A DNA stretch of 64,000 nucleotides, from the NCBI RefSeq assembly GCF_905404315.1, contig NC_066272.1:8494001-8558000 (forward strand). The letters are read 5' to 3'. A model generated the notes under the pieces. The model saw nothing but the letters and a program-made list of their open reading frames with translations, searched no databases and had not been told where the DNA came from. Origin of the DNA: Leptidea sinapis (Eukaryota > Arthropoda > Insecta > Lepidoptera > Pieridae). The position numbers and the translations under genes were made by a program. Of this stretch, positions 44,963 to 56,370 are shown in pieces. How positions within the stretch are numbered: the stretch's first letter is position 1; the number at the start of each line of letters is the position of its first letter.

Positions 44963-45985
44963 ATGATTTTAAAAGATGTCTCTCTCCGCAAGACTGTTCC
45001 GCTCGTCTTCAAAATGCTTTCAGCTTCAGAAGCACCTAGCTTGAGCACCGTGAGGCGATGGTTTGCTGAATTTGAGAGAGGTCGAGTTTCTTTACATGAC
45101 GAATTTCGTGAAGCGCGGCCGTCACCTGCCGTCAACGAAAATAGTGTGGCTATGAGACAATTCGAGGACTATTGGAGATTGGTATGAGCCAAATTCAGAA
45201 AATGTTACATGAAGAATTGAAAGTTTGGAAACTTTGTTGTTGTTGGATCCCTCGTGAACTTACAGCGGAGCAGAAGCGGTCTCGCGTGAAATTTTGCTCA
45301 CAGATTCTAATGAAGTACGACCATGGACATTCTAATGCTGTTTATGACATTGTCACGGGAGACAAAACGTGGATTTATTATTTTGGACCCGAAAAAAAAA
45401 CAGCAATCTTGTGAATGGGTGTTTGAAAATGAGAACAGGCCAACAAAAGTAGGCGAGAAACCTTGGTAAAAAATGATCGCATTTTTTTTCTTAGCTGCGG
45501 GTCCCATCTGCGCAATACCACTTGAAGATCAAAAGAGTGTTAATGCCTAGTGGTATTCTAACATTTGATTACCCTGGGTGTTAAAAAAGGTTCGCGAAAG
45601 ACAACCAAAAAGCCGCGTTCTCCTACTCTCTTCTCTCCTTCACACACGGCCACAAAACTAAGTCATTTTTAGCTTCAGAAAAAGGAAAACTCGCCACCCA
45701 TCCTGTACATAGCCCCGACCTAGCTGTGATTTCTGTATTTTCCCCAAAATCAAAGATTTTATGAGAGGTTTCACTTTTACCAATTCCAAAGAGGCAGTGG
45801 TAGCGTTCAATCAGCATGTAGAAAACATGCCTTCAGATCTGTGTTCATTCTGTTTTAAAAAAGTGTTCGTTCGCATGAAAATATGTTTAAAATGTAACGG
45901 AGATAATTTTGTAAAGCAATAAACATTATATTTTGATTTTAACATGTTGTTTTTTTAAGTTACGCAAAACTTTTAGCGTGACCTA
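44963..45985 (+). pseudogene. Mariner transposase relic with 3' end
   Basis: Opens MILKDVSLRKTVPLVFKML and continues APSLSTVRRWFAEFERGRVS, a mariner N-terminal helix-turn-helix. A deletion follows, then MSQIQKMLHEELKV, WIPRELTAEQKRSRVKFC and VTGDKTWIYYF, where the catalytic Asp of the usual GDETW is kept. After 45,412 several shifts occur. Later segments give FFSKAG-like, HTATKLSHF-like and APDLAVIS (for the usual SPDLAPCD), then DFMRGFTFTNS and ENMPSDLCSFCFKK, ending with a stop near 45,919 and the 3' terminal repeat at about 45,957-45,985. Clearly dead. Confidence 0.85.
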
Positions 45986-46384
45986 CGTATAACTAACTAA
46001 TATTTGCATTTCTTTTAAAAATGAATCACAGTTCACACTCCACAAGTATTTACGCTACAGAAAATAAAGGATGCATATTAATATGAATTTCAATGTTGAC
46101 TGAAGCTAATGAAATGCTAACAATTCCAAGTAAATATTGTAAATCTTCGAGTCTTTGAAAGTTCTTCTCTTGTGATATTTAAATGCGCACCTGGGTAAGA
46201 AATTTGGGCATTTTATATTTCTTCAATTAAGAAAATACTTTCGTAATGATAATTCCAAAAGATTAATGACCCTAATGTAGTGCTGTATTTTTTCATAAGA
46301 TTCCGATAATCGTATAATACATTAAAATTCTCATTTATATATTTTTAAAATTATTTTTTTTTATAAAAAATTTTAACAAAATAA

Positions 46385-46626
46385 CAACAGATTGCATAAC
46401 AACTATCTATACCAGAACAATAGATATAATATTATACACTAAAAAGTTCCACTTCGACTCCAAATATAACAATAATCGTAACTAGAATGAGATTAATTAT
46501 ATTGTGTAAGAATATGCAATAATTATTTATTATTATAAGCCTATTATATCTATTGTTTTGGCATAGTTTTTTTTAATCGGTTGTTTTTACCTAATTAGTC
46601 AGAATATGTATAGACCTACCAAATTT
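46385..46626 (+). repeat. Dispersed repeat E, left part of interrupted copy
   Basis: Shares CAATAATCGTAACTAGAAT, ATTATATCTATTGTTTTGG and TAATCGGTTGTTTTT with the copy at 32,940. Interrupted by the long-TIR element. Confidence 0.7.
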
Positions 46627-47502
46627 CATTCACCACTCGTGGTCACACCAGTTTGTCACACCAGTGTGACTACGATTAATTTTTTTCCTCGTGGTCACAC
46701 CAAGGGTTTTACTACACCCTGTTGGTAATTGATATAAGTGATGTGTCAATTTCTATTCACATGATATCGACATTCTCGATAGTTTAGATAACGAATGATT
46801 CGGGATGGAAATTGTTTTTTCCTCGTCTTCACACCACGGGTTTAACTACACTATTTTATTAAGATATAAAATTAGTTAAAACGTTAGTGGTGTAATAAGT
46901 ACCATATGTCGAAATAGGAAAAGATGTATAACTGTAAATGTAATTGTAAAATGAGGTATAGTGTGGCAGTTTGTCTCCTAACTAGGTCTAGTTAACAAAG
47001 TTCTGAAGTCAATATTTCCGCTTTTGACCACTCCGTACACACAATATCCCTTGTGAGGGATATCCACATATTCACCCAAATACTAGATAACAACAGTTTT
47101 AAATCCTCTTAGGTCATTTTAAATCTATTTAATATGACCTATATGATTTTTTATGTGTCAGTCATAGTCGATGTCACGTTTTGCAGTGCAATCTTGTTGC
47201 AATATTTTATACTGTTGGGATAATTATGGAAATTAATATAATTAAAAGAAAGCGAGGCGATTTTGTTGTATAATGAAAGTCAATATTTATTTACTTTATT
47301 AGGACCAATAAACAGTAACACAATAATAATATTTAACTATAACTTAACGTTATCAAAACTATCGAGAATGTCGATATCATGAGAATAGAAATTGACACAT
47401 CACTTATATCAATTACCAACAGGGTGTAGTAAAACCCTTGGTGTGACCACGAGCTAAAAAAATTACTCGTAGTCACACTGGTGTGACCACGAGTCGGGAA
47501 TG
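46627..47502. mobile_element. 876-bp DNA element with long terminal inverted repeats
   Basis: The left arm (46,627-46,793) is the inverted match of the right arm (47,348-47,502), from CATTC at the tip to GATAACG inside, with over 90% agreement by eye apart from a 13-base extra copy in the left arm. The motif CTCGTGGTCACACC recurs at 46,636, 46,687 and (degenerate) 46,832, and inverted in the right arm. The central 550 bp are AT-rich with no transposase. Flanks CCAAATTT and CCTAAATTT suggest an 8-9-bp target duplication, and the related unbroken repeat near 33,177-33,210 shows the empty site. Non-autonomous; superfamily unknown. Confidence 0.8.
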
Positions 47503-47615
47503 CCTAAATTTTGCAATGCAGCAATGAACGTAAGCACATTGCAATTTGATGACAGTTACAAACTCTGCCATAGATCGCAACATTACCTTAAGTCGTAAAG
47601 GAGTTCCATGGATCA
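47503..47615 (+). repeat. Dispersed repeat E, right part of interrupted copy
   Basis: Continues the family after the long-TIR element: AAATTTTGCAATGCAGCAAT then AACGTAAGC, matching 33,187-33,212. Confidence 0.7.
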
Positions 47616-47788
47616 TCATATTTCATAATAAGTTTTGTTCATATTTATTTATAATTGTATTGTATTTTATTATATAATTGTATTATATTGTATCTTAGTA
47701 TTATTAATAATATTAATATAATATTATTTCAATAATTATGTATGTTTTACTTGCATGTGGTCGTTGCCTGTAAGTGCAATAACACTTC

Positions 47789-47902
47789 TTTTTTTATGGA
47801 ATAGGAGGACAAACGAACGTACGGGTCACCTGGTGTTAATTGATCACCGCCGCCCACAATCTCTTGCAACACCAAAGGAATCACAGGAGCGTTGCCGGCC
47901 TT
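47789..47902 (-). repeat. LINE family B tail
   Basis: TTTTTTTATGGAATAGGAGGA, GGGTCACCTGGTGTTAA and CAGGAGCGTTGCCGGCCTTT on the plus strand. Confidence 0.75.
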
Positions 47903-48044
47903 TCACCGCTGTCATATTTATGAGAAGGGGGCGGGGGGGATATGGCCTCCGGTTCTCGACACTTAGACTTATTTAGAATTATATTTAATGTAATTAGTTA
48001 GTGATTTTTGTGTTGGCGATGCTAATAAATAAATAAATAAATCT
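47903..48044 (+). repeat. LINE 3' end with (AAAT)n tail
   Basis: GATATGGCCTCCGGTTCTCG, ACACTTAGACTTATTTAG and GGCGATGCTAATAAATAAAT. The simple A-rich repeat end suggests a non-LTR retrotransposon 3' end; family not identified. Confidence 0.45.
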
Positions 48045-48430
48045 GTTCACTCAGTCCACAGTTCTGATAACAAGCTTTAATAAAATACAGTCGAATTGAG
48101 AACCTTCTTCACCTGATAGAAAGTGCAAATCCCCATATACTACCAATACCAGATACTATTGCAATGCCAGAAGTTAACATAATATGCGTTGACGGACTTG
48201 AAGCGATAGTAAGCTCAAACTTAAAAGCTTGAAGAAAGAACTTCTTAAGTTATATCGGTTGCGCCATTCAGACGTCAGATCGTTGCAAAAGTGGCTGTGT
48301 GAGGAAAGAAGTTTTTATAGTTGGAAACTTTGGTTGGAAATATTCAGATAATATCTTTACAAATGCATAATTATGGTCCACGTGTCCTTCACGCTGATCT
48401 TTTACTAAACGGCTAAAGTGTAATATTGTA

Positions 48431-48755
48431 CTTTTTTTATGGAAAAGGAGGGCAAACGAACGTACGGGTCACCTGGTGTTAAGTGATCACCGCCGCCCAT
48501 ATTCTCTTGCAACACCAGAGGAATCACAGGAGCGTTGCCGGCTGTTAAGGCCTTTGTACGCGCTTTTTTTTATTTATTTACATATCTACTTACATTTATT
48601 TACTCGCCAAACGTTACGTTTATCGAGTTTTTTGTAAGTACCCATGTCGTATCGTCTCGGAAACACCGCACGAGGTAGTTCATTCCACAGTTTTGTAGTA
48701 CGTGGAAGGAAACTCCTTGAAAACCGCACTGTGGAGGACCGACACACATCCAGAT
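48431..48755 (-). pseudogene. LINE family B 3' end with a ~55-bp insertion
   Basis: The minus strand codes SSTVRFSRSFLPRTTKLWNE and VFPRRYDMGTYKK, then a foreign AT-rich segment at about 48,572-48,628, then the tail to TTTTTTTATGGAAAAGG. Confidence 0.75.
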
Positions 48756-49974
48756 ACTTCCATAACATGTGTGTTGAGTGTGTGTGGAATAATGTTTCTA
48801 GGGAAACGCAGCGTGGATAATTCTTGAGTTTGTGTCGAAACGCTCTTTGAAAACCAAAACATCGAAATCAGCATGAAAAATGAACAAAAATTAATTTCCA
48901 ATGCTTTTTAGTTTTAATTTTTAGGTCTATTACTTTATTTCCGAATATTTTTAGTTCAATTCAAGTCTTCCGATAATGCTGGTCGAGCTTTCAAAAAATC
49001 AAATTCTATCATATAGTTGAATGAAAAATAAATTAGCTGATGATGCTATAATAATAAGCTTAATAAAATACCCGTTTTGAAAGTCGTGTAGAGTAATCAT
49101 AATCAAATATATGTGTGATATATATATTCATATTGGACAGAAAAATTGTACATTGAATAGAAGCAATCGAAGTCTAAATTGAAGAGAAGCGAAACTTAAT
49201 TACATGTATGTGACATACAGACAGATTAATTTAAATGTGTTCTGCTCCATCACCGATATTAACAAAAATGCTTCAAAGTGCAATAGTATATTTCATTTTC
49301 TTATATTTTTTATTGGACTTATGACTCAACTGGCGGGAAGTTCTAATGTTACCCCAAGATTCCAGGTTATGCCCGTTACTCGGTTGCGTAAATTTCAAAA
49401 TGAACAACAAAGAGAATAAAGATTTCAGGATTTATATAACCAGTGATTATGGCTTATCTGGCCTGAACATAATTTTGTTACAACCAAAAAAAATATATAG
49501 TTTTTCTTTCGAGGTTAATATAAAAAATGGAATGAGATGTTACAGAGAACAAAACTGCACTTAAAAAGTAAGGGTGAAATTGTACTATCGATAGATATAC
49601 CAACAATTACTTTGTCGAAGACTATAAAGATTGGCGCTAAAAGGCTTTTAATAATGGACTTTTTTGCATATCTTTAAATAAGATCTGAAGTTTGGTGTAT
49701 ACCGTTGATACACAAAGGTCATTCCCTAAGACAATACAGATAAAGAGAGTGACCAAAGAGTGAGTTTGAAAAATCAAAATACTCAGTATTTTTTTTGATT
49801 AACGCGAGTGTTACATATTTAAAGAAAATGCTTTTAAAGGATTAACACGCGTGTAAAAGTAACTGTTTTTAGATAAGATTTTTCGTAAAAGTTAAATTTT
49901 TACTATTATTTTAGTTATACCGACGTTTCAAGACCTTTCCATATCTTGTTTTCAGTCCCAATGAAACCCCACGC
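48756..49974. other. Stretch without a recognised gene
   Basis: Short ORFs at 49,204-49,564 show no family resemblance. Nothing recognised. Confidence 0.55.
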
Positions 49975-50345
49975 TATTTAACGACAGAAATATCCTTGTT
50001 CCTGTTAAAAAAATGTACTTTCATAGCTCTCAAGTAATGTGCAACGTGGTCATCATCCTGCGTCAGTCATTTTGGTGGGCGAGGTTTTAACCAAGAATGA
50101 CAAAGTTTAATTTTTTTAAAGCGGAGTGAACATCAGCCAAAGTGTATCAAGAGACTCCTAGATCGTGTAGTAAAACTTCATAGCGCAAGGCTTTTCAAAA
50201 TTTACGTTGGACTTTGCAGCAAGACTGCACCTTGTCACAATGCACACATGCAGGAAGTCCTTGGAGTTCCTGACTTTGGACAGCAAATTATGGTCAGTAA
50301 CATGAAGAGTACACAGCCTGCTAAAAACGACGTGTCAACATGGAG
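49975..50345 (+). pseudogene. Highly degraded mariner-like transposase
   Basis: Reads (with shifts) VQRGHHPAS-like sequence at 50,040-50,070, TSAKVYQETLLDRVVKLH at 50,130-50,185, then CSKTAPCHNAH in place of QQDSAPAHKA, and GVPDFGQQ. Same family as 15,145 and 26,060. Confidence 0.6.
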
Positions 50346-51034
50346 TTACTTAAGAAATATCAAAGTAGTGACTAAATTTCACACACACCAACGTGATTCA
50401 AACATACCATAACAATCATTATTCTAGTAAAATAAATGGATAGCGTGCCCCTTCAATATGTCCTCGAGCAAGAACTGTTGACGTTAATCACTCCGACAGA
50501 GTTGATTAAATCTAAAATACGAGTCGCATTGTCTGACGAGACAACTGAATAAATTGCCAGCCTTAACACTTATCACGATGTACAACAAACATTGATTTAA
50601 TAAATTTGATTTGATTAAAATCTAATACTTGATGAAGTTATATGAACATCAATGACTAAAGTTATGCGGCACAAACGAAAAAAATTAAACAAATTAAAAA
50701 TACCACAAACAAGCATGTCACTAGTGTCATCGAGCCTTCACCAAATACAGGCAATAAAAATCTATAATAACATCCCAAACGAAATTAAAAATAATAAGAA
50801 GCCTTCTCTATTTAAAAGAGATCTTAAAAATTTCTTAGTTTCAAAATGCTTCTACGATTAACCCGAATTTTTTAACTACACTGTGAGAATTTGTTATAAA
50901 ATAGAAATAAATAGTTAAACTAATAATAATAATAGTTGTATTGTCTGTATTTTAATATCTGTTTTCTTAAGTATAAAATGCTTTATATTTGCCATGTTTT
51001 AACTTTTTTCAAGGTTTACCATTAGATTGTTAAC
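50346..51034. other. Stretch without a recognised gene
   Basis: The 69-codon ORF at 50,652-50,861 (IKIYNNIPNEIKN...KPSLFKRDLKNFL) resembles the C-terminal tail of a non-LTR RT (YNxIPxEIK...FKxxLKxFL), so this may be an AT-rich LINE end. Confidence 0.4.
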
Positions 51035-51390
51035 ATTTATAAACATATTGCACAGCTTAGTTGCACATGAAATGGGATTCCTGGAAAACCGTTCTGTATA
51101 CAAACGCCACACATAAAGATTGTGGGGATGATATCCTTGTTTATGGCGTGTCGTGCATTGGTGGAATTCGGCGGCAAGAATCAGGTCAAACATCTCTTTG
51201 AAACGTTCCCCGTGATAAAAGCGGGACCTGCCACACAAAAGTTGATATCTTTACGCAACGCCAAGTGATCCAGCCGTTCACAGAGCACTGAGTCCCCAAA
51301 AGTTCAAGCAGCTCTGCGTCGAACGCGCTCAAATTTTTCGAGGTGATACCATATGTGGCTGGACCTGCGTTTTGTAGAGCGCTTAAATAT
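51035..51390 (-). pseudogene. CR1/jockey-like LINE fragment
   Basis: The minus strand reads SVLCERLDHLALRK-like sequence at 51,250-51,290, then YHGERFKEMFDLILAAEFH, KQGYHPHNLYVWR and ATKLCN. It carries stops and shifts and resembles family B. Confidence 0.65.
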
Positions 51391-51502
51391 GAACCGGCTT
51401 AAATTCTCTATTAATCTTTATTATTTTTATATAACTAGCTACTAACTAACTAGTCATTCTTCGAAGCCAATTTCCCCGCGGTGTGTTAGGTATACGTGAA
51501 GA

Positions 51503-51812
51503 TCGCCACTGACCATGGCGACAGCCATACTGTCGGTATACAAGGGTGGTAAATCAGCGGCACACGCTCGGAGCACGATGAGAACTCGCAGAACAGTTAT
51601 CTGTCCAAACTGATCTTCCGGCATAAAGCTCTGACACCACGTGATGTTAGGCGGTGTTTTTTCCGTCGTCTTCAAGAGTAGAGTTGGAGGCAAAGAGAGT
51701 TTATTGAAGATCGGCTTTCTCTTTTGCCGTATGGGCCAGGGTGTCACTCTCATGTGCAGCAGCGGTAGGAATTGCTGGTCGAACTTTCCAAGACCTGCTT
51801 TCGAAAACGCCT
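51503..51812 (-). CDS. Possible orphan exon, unknown product
   Basis: The minus strand is open from an AG acceptor-like TTCTAG at 51,813-51,818 through about 103 codons (GLGKFDQQFLPLLHMRVTPW, then KLSLPPTLLLKTTEKTPPNI, QSFMPEDQFGQITVLRVLIV, ACAADLPPLYTDSMAVAMVS, GDLH). A GTATAC donor-like site follows at about 51,502, and the frame itself stops at 51,454. It is GC-richer than its surroundings, lacks stops, has a protein-like mix of residues, and matches none of the repeat families I recognise. I cannot name the protein. It could be one exon of a host gene whose other exons lie outside or far away, a retrocopy piece, or chance. Confidence 0.35.
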
Positions 51813-51949
51813 AGAATTTACTGTCCCAGTCGGTGAACTAGAAAACTGCTAGCCGATTTTAATGACGTGCTTTAATTTCGCACAGGTGATTTACCACTTA
51901 AAAAATCTGCAGGCAATATCTAGGCGCGGCTAGCTGGGTATCACAGCGA

Positions 51950-52010
51950 TGTCTTTCTCTGCCATCCAGCAGTAGCGTGAAAGTATTATTATGTTTCGGT
52001 TTGACATACA
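51950..52010 (+). repeat. Distant relative of family A
   Basis: CCATCCAGCAGTAGCGTGAA then ATTATGTTTCGGTTTGA parallels GAAGCAGTAATGTGTAAGC...TGTTTCGGTCTGA. Confidence 0.4.
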
Positions 52011-53689
52011 CTATTTAATTTTTTTATTTATTGTAATTATGCTTAATAAAATGTAATTTAGATCTTAATTTAATCTCTCGAACACTGGCACTGTAAGGTT
52101 AAGGCATTGCTTCTGTCCGGAGCCATCATCGCGAACTTATTTCTGAGCATGATAAGAACTTGTCTTGTTTCATGATAGAGATATTTTACCAAATTTTTGG
52201 AATTTTCATTAGGTATACGTATCAATGTCATTTTATTTATTTGGCTTTAATTTTAAAAAGTAGAAAATATTTTGTACTTTCTCTCTTTCAGTTATATTTT
52301 GTCTTAAATATACATTAGCTTTAGTAAATCTATGTGTAGGTCAAGTATACATATATCATTATTAGACAGTCTAGGTATATAAATATTTTATAATTCTGTA
52401 TCTATATTTTATTGTTTAACATACCTAAAGTTCATATTCTATATTTTACTCTGATATCAAGTTCAAAAAGTGTAATTTATTGTTTTGGTTAAACCATGCA
52501 GAAATTTGTAGGTGCAACCACATGAATGCGTTCAGCTTCACAGTTAAAAGAAGTATTTTTTTATTAACGTTTTAGGATTTATATTTATGATTGACAAGAC
52601 TTCATTTCATGATTTCATCGCGTGGAATACGTTTTAATTTCATTTCATGGGGATCTGTTTCTAGTATAAAACTTTTAGCAACGAAGAAATACAGACATAT
52701 TTTAATCTTTTACATTTAGAGTATCAATAAGAATGGATAGAAAACATCATTATAATTTTGAAAACACTCTACCCTTACCAATAAAAAAGTTTAAATTAAA
52801 TCGATTTTAGAATAATATATTGTTTAGTGCTGCCAACGTCATGGAGTCATAATGGACTATTATTAGTCTTTCGGCGTCAACTTTCCACAACATTTATTAA
52901 CTCTGCACGCAAAAACTACACAATGTATTTTAATGAAACTTACAATAATATAGCTTACAAAGATAAAGAAAGATAAGTGTCAAAAAGTCGGAAAGAAAAT
53001 TGCAATCTGCGAGCTATTCCTGTTTGCTGCGCAAAGCCATTAGGAGTTAAAAAAATACATGTAATGTATATCGGCGCAAATACTACAACATTATAAGAAC
53101 GAGGAAAATAAGATGAATAATTTTACTCTAAAATTAAATCATAAATCTTCATTTTGTTACATGGTGATGTAAAATTATTGTTATTAATATAAATTAAGCA
53201 TTAATCAGAAACACGTGCACGTGCGCCAGGCCCTATAGTTACGGCCTTACTGTCGGCACTCGAGGTATTCGTCCTCGAGCTGTCGTATGCTACGGGCCTC
53301 TCTGTGACTTCGTTACACTGCCTCTGGAATATACAAAGGTGAACAAATAAGCGTGCCGTTTTCTTTCGATGATCTAAATTGAGTGATCACCAGCAAGTTG
53401 ACAGTTGTAACGTCACATCTTTAAAATACAATACGGAGGCTCTTTCTTCCTCATCAGAAGAGGAATAAAGGATTCAAGTTAAATTAATTTGCTAAGACTT
53501 AAATTTACCGATTATTATTATTCCGTGTTATCATTGAACATATTATATTTAATATATTTTTAACTAACTTACAAAATAGAGGAACAAATAAAGTAGTGGG
53601 TATATTATGTTGTAGTCGACACTAAATTAGCTACAGATATACATTGACGATCATGTCAATACTTGAAGCAGGCCCATATTCTAGCGTTC
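52011..53689. other. Stretch without a recognised gene
   Basis: Mostly AT-rich. A GC-richer patch at 53,210-53,340 (CGAGGTATTCGTCCTCGAG inverted repeat) is unassigned. Confidence 0.55.
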
Positions 53690-53935
53690 TATAAAGAACA
53701 GGTACAGCAACATATTATGCAGTATTGTCCATATACTTGGTCTGGTACACTCCAGACCGACTTGAACTATTTGATCGCGTGTAACGTAGAACTGTTCGAA
53801 TTGTCGAGAAACAGTACTTTGTGAAGAATTTGATCACATTGCATTACGTAGAGCTACACTGTGTGTTTTTTACCACATTTATCACGGGGAGTTTTTCGAA
53901 GGTATGTTTAACCTGATTCTGACTTGAGCATTCAA
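53690..53935 (+). pseudogene. Degraded CR1/jockey-like LINE fragment, upstream part
   Basis: Resembles the segment from QVRPHMEYCSHLWSG to YHGECSEELF of family B: TTGTCCATATACTTGGTCTG, then TTTACCACATTTATCACGGG and GTTTAACCTGATTCTGAC. No open frame. Confidence 0.5.
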
Positions 53936-54207
53936 CTTTTTTATCATCCACGCAATCTGATTGTAGCGCTCATATAAAGAGGCTTTCGAGTAATTAACTA
54001 CCACGTACTATCAAAACAAAAGAATGGATAGAAGTTGTCTAGGTATAAAACTGAAGGATAAGGTAAAGAACGTTGATATTCGAAAGAAGACAAAAGTATG
54101 CGATGCCTTAACTTTGCAATGAAGGCTAAATGGAAGGGCGCGGGTCACGTAACCCGTTACAAGGACAAGGATGGAATTAAATATAGCTTCATTATTATTA
54201 TTATTAC

Positions 54208-54345
54208 TATCAAAACTTTGGAATGGCCTTCCTGGTGCGGTTTTCCCAGTACGATACAATATGGATACTAAAAAAAGCTCTTACACCTTCCTAAAGGCGT
54301 GTGATTTCTCTGGTGAGACGATGTGGGCACTTAATATCATGTCGG
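54208..54345 (+). pseudogene. Degraded CR1/jockey-like LINE fragment, downstream part
   Basis: KLWNGLPGAVFPVRYNMDTK then SYTFLKA, the family B 3' coding part. It probably continues 53,690-53,935 after a 270-bp interruption. Confidence 0.6.
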
Positions 54346-54684
54346 TGATGCGTTTGAATGTTCTCCCTTCGAAAGAGCTTAAAGTGCCTTTATTAGTTGT
54401 CACTTAAATAAATAAAGGTACATACAATATGTTACAGAGATTGGTAATTTCATGTAGGTATTACGAGTAGTAGCACGCAGTATAACCTATTGGAAATTTA
54501 CATGTCACATGACGTATATTCCACGACTATTTGTCAGTGCTTAAAGTAAACTTTACTTTGTTTGCTTTCAATTAACGTTTGGACAACATGCAACTTCATT
54601 CACTTTAGATGAACTGTTGCATTTAATCGACTCTGTTTATAATTGTGTATTTCTAAATTCCTCTGCGATAGTACGACCTATATA

Positions 54685-54925
54685 ACCCAGTCGTTAGTGA
54701 CCCTGCCCACTTAGCTAGAGGTCCCGGGGTCGAATCTCGGTAGATGTAAAGGTTTATATGATAAAAGTTGATGTTTGTTTCCGAGTCATGGATGTTTATA
54801 TATGTATTTATGTATATTTATGTTATATTTATTAATAAATATATCGTTGTCTCGTTGTACCTCAGGCTCAGCCTAGTTTGGGGCAAAATAATTTGTGTAA
54901 GAGTGTGTTAAAATTATTATTATAA
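54685..54925 (+). mobile_element. tRNA-derived SINE C
   Basis: CTTAGCTAGAGGTCCCGGGG then TCGAATCTCGGTAG (B box GGTCGAATC), TTTGTTTCCGAGTCATGGAT, ATATATCGTTGTCTCGTTG and TTTGGGGCAAAATAATTTGT. Homologous to 40,846-41,050. Confidence 0.75.
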
Positions 54926-55408
54926 AACAAACATTCGATAAAACGTAATCCATCTTAGTATTTTCTTTGATAACGCCTACTGTTACACGTATAAATAAAA
55001 CACTTTTAAAGGATTAAAACGCGTGTATCTGTTATTTTACGTTAGCTTTTTGCGTAAAGTTACAAACGTTATTTCATCGTGATGTATAAAATTAGGTAGT
55101 AAGTCGGTATTTTGTTCGGGAAAAGCTTTTTTTTACTCTTTAGAGCTTTAAATATCTTCCTCTTATATATTGTGTATTATGGATTTCCGATACTAATTTA
55201 TACTTATTTCATTAATACTCTTTAGATTTGGTTTTAGTCGCTTAGCTGTCTTGTTGCCCGTGAAGAAAATAAATTATCAATGAAAAATTTCGAAGGCTTT
55301 TTTGTTGTTTTTCATAGATTTCCCTTCAACAGTTGGAAATACTTGTTTAATTGTAGAAAATGAAAGAAAACTTACACGGACACAAATAAAATTTATAAAC
55401 AAAATTTG

Positions 55409-55481
55409 TGAACGATGCGGGACTCGAACCCGTGACCTCTCGCATTCTATTCGAGCGATCTTTCCACTGAGCCAACCGTAC
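55409..55481 (-). repeat. tRNA-like repeat, anticodon loop AGA
   Basis: Same family as 35,256. T arm CACGGGTTCGAGTCCCG is intact; the acceptor stem has one mismatch, the anticodon stem another. It is preceded by ACGTCACTT on the minus strand. Confidence 0.55.
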
Positions 55482-56332
55482 AAGTGACGTACCGTTGTTA
55501 AATCTTGTTCTTGTTCAACTTTCAAGTTGTGGCTTCATCTACAGGATCTATTTTACAGTTGATAACCTGCTAAACTCGAATATTTGCATATTAGGAAATT
55601 GACTTAAGACTGTGCTTGAGATGTCGCGCTTTGAAAATTTATAAACAAGTTTATAAAATTTATTTTTGTAATTAATCCCAGAAGTGAAGTGGTTATACAC
55701 TTTAAAAATAACAAATTGTTCACACTTAAAAGGAGCTAAATATATTTATAACATTCGTTTAATATGTCAATGTCAATGATACAAGCAATTACGTTCAATC
55801 CGGGTGATTGCCAGTGTCACCACGCTTGCATGTGGGTTTGTGACCACAGTATGGTTATTATGAAGGTAAACACTGCTGCCCATTTCCTTGATATTCTCTT
55901 AGTTGCCTCACGAAACCCATGGGTAGAGTAGTTTTATCCTAATCCGGAACTCGATGTCTGGTTTGATGATGATGATGTTGATGATCACTGCAAAGTAAGC
56001 AAAAAATCTTTAAGTAGAACATTTTGGCGATTAACAGTCGACACGTGTGGGAAGAGGCGGTGCGGTGAGGGAAGAGGACACTTGTCGGCGATCAGTACGT
56101 GAGTGTCGGTAGAACAGTAGCAGGTAGCACTTATGAGATATTGACTCATAATAGTTTTATTATTATTTTTTATATCTGTCTGTTATTTAATTATAAATTG
56201 TTTTCAAATAGGTAATTCAAATGTCAAATTTATTTTTAAATGACATTGTTTTCTGTTTTATAGTTAGGTAGATATTCATCTTAGTGACTTTAATGAAACG
56301 ATATTATAACGTCAGAGAAGTGTCACGTGTGT
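55482..56332. other. Stretch without a recognised gene
   Basis: Nothing recognised; includes a GATGATGATG run near 55,964 that may be an RTE-like LINE tail remnant. Confidence 0.5.
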
Positions 56333-56370
56333 CTTTTTTTTATGGAATAGGAGGACAAACGAGCGTACAG
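56333..56370 (-). repeat. LINE family B 3' end, left piece split by the Gypsy element
   Basis: Carries the family tail (TTTTTTTTATGGAATAGGAGG...CGAGCG). The LINE resumes at 63,353. The host repeat was cut at ACAG by the LTR element. Confidence 0.85.
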
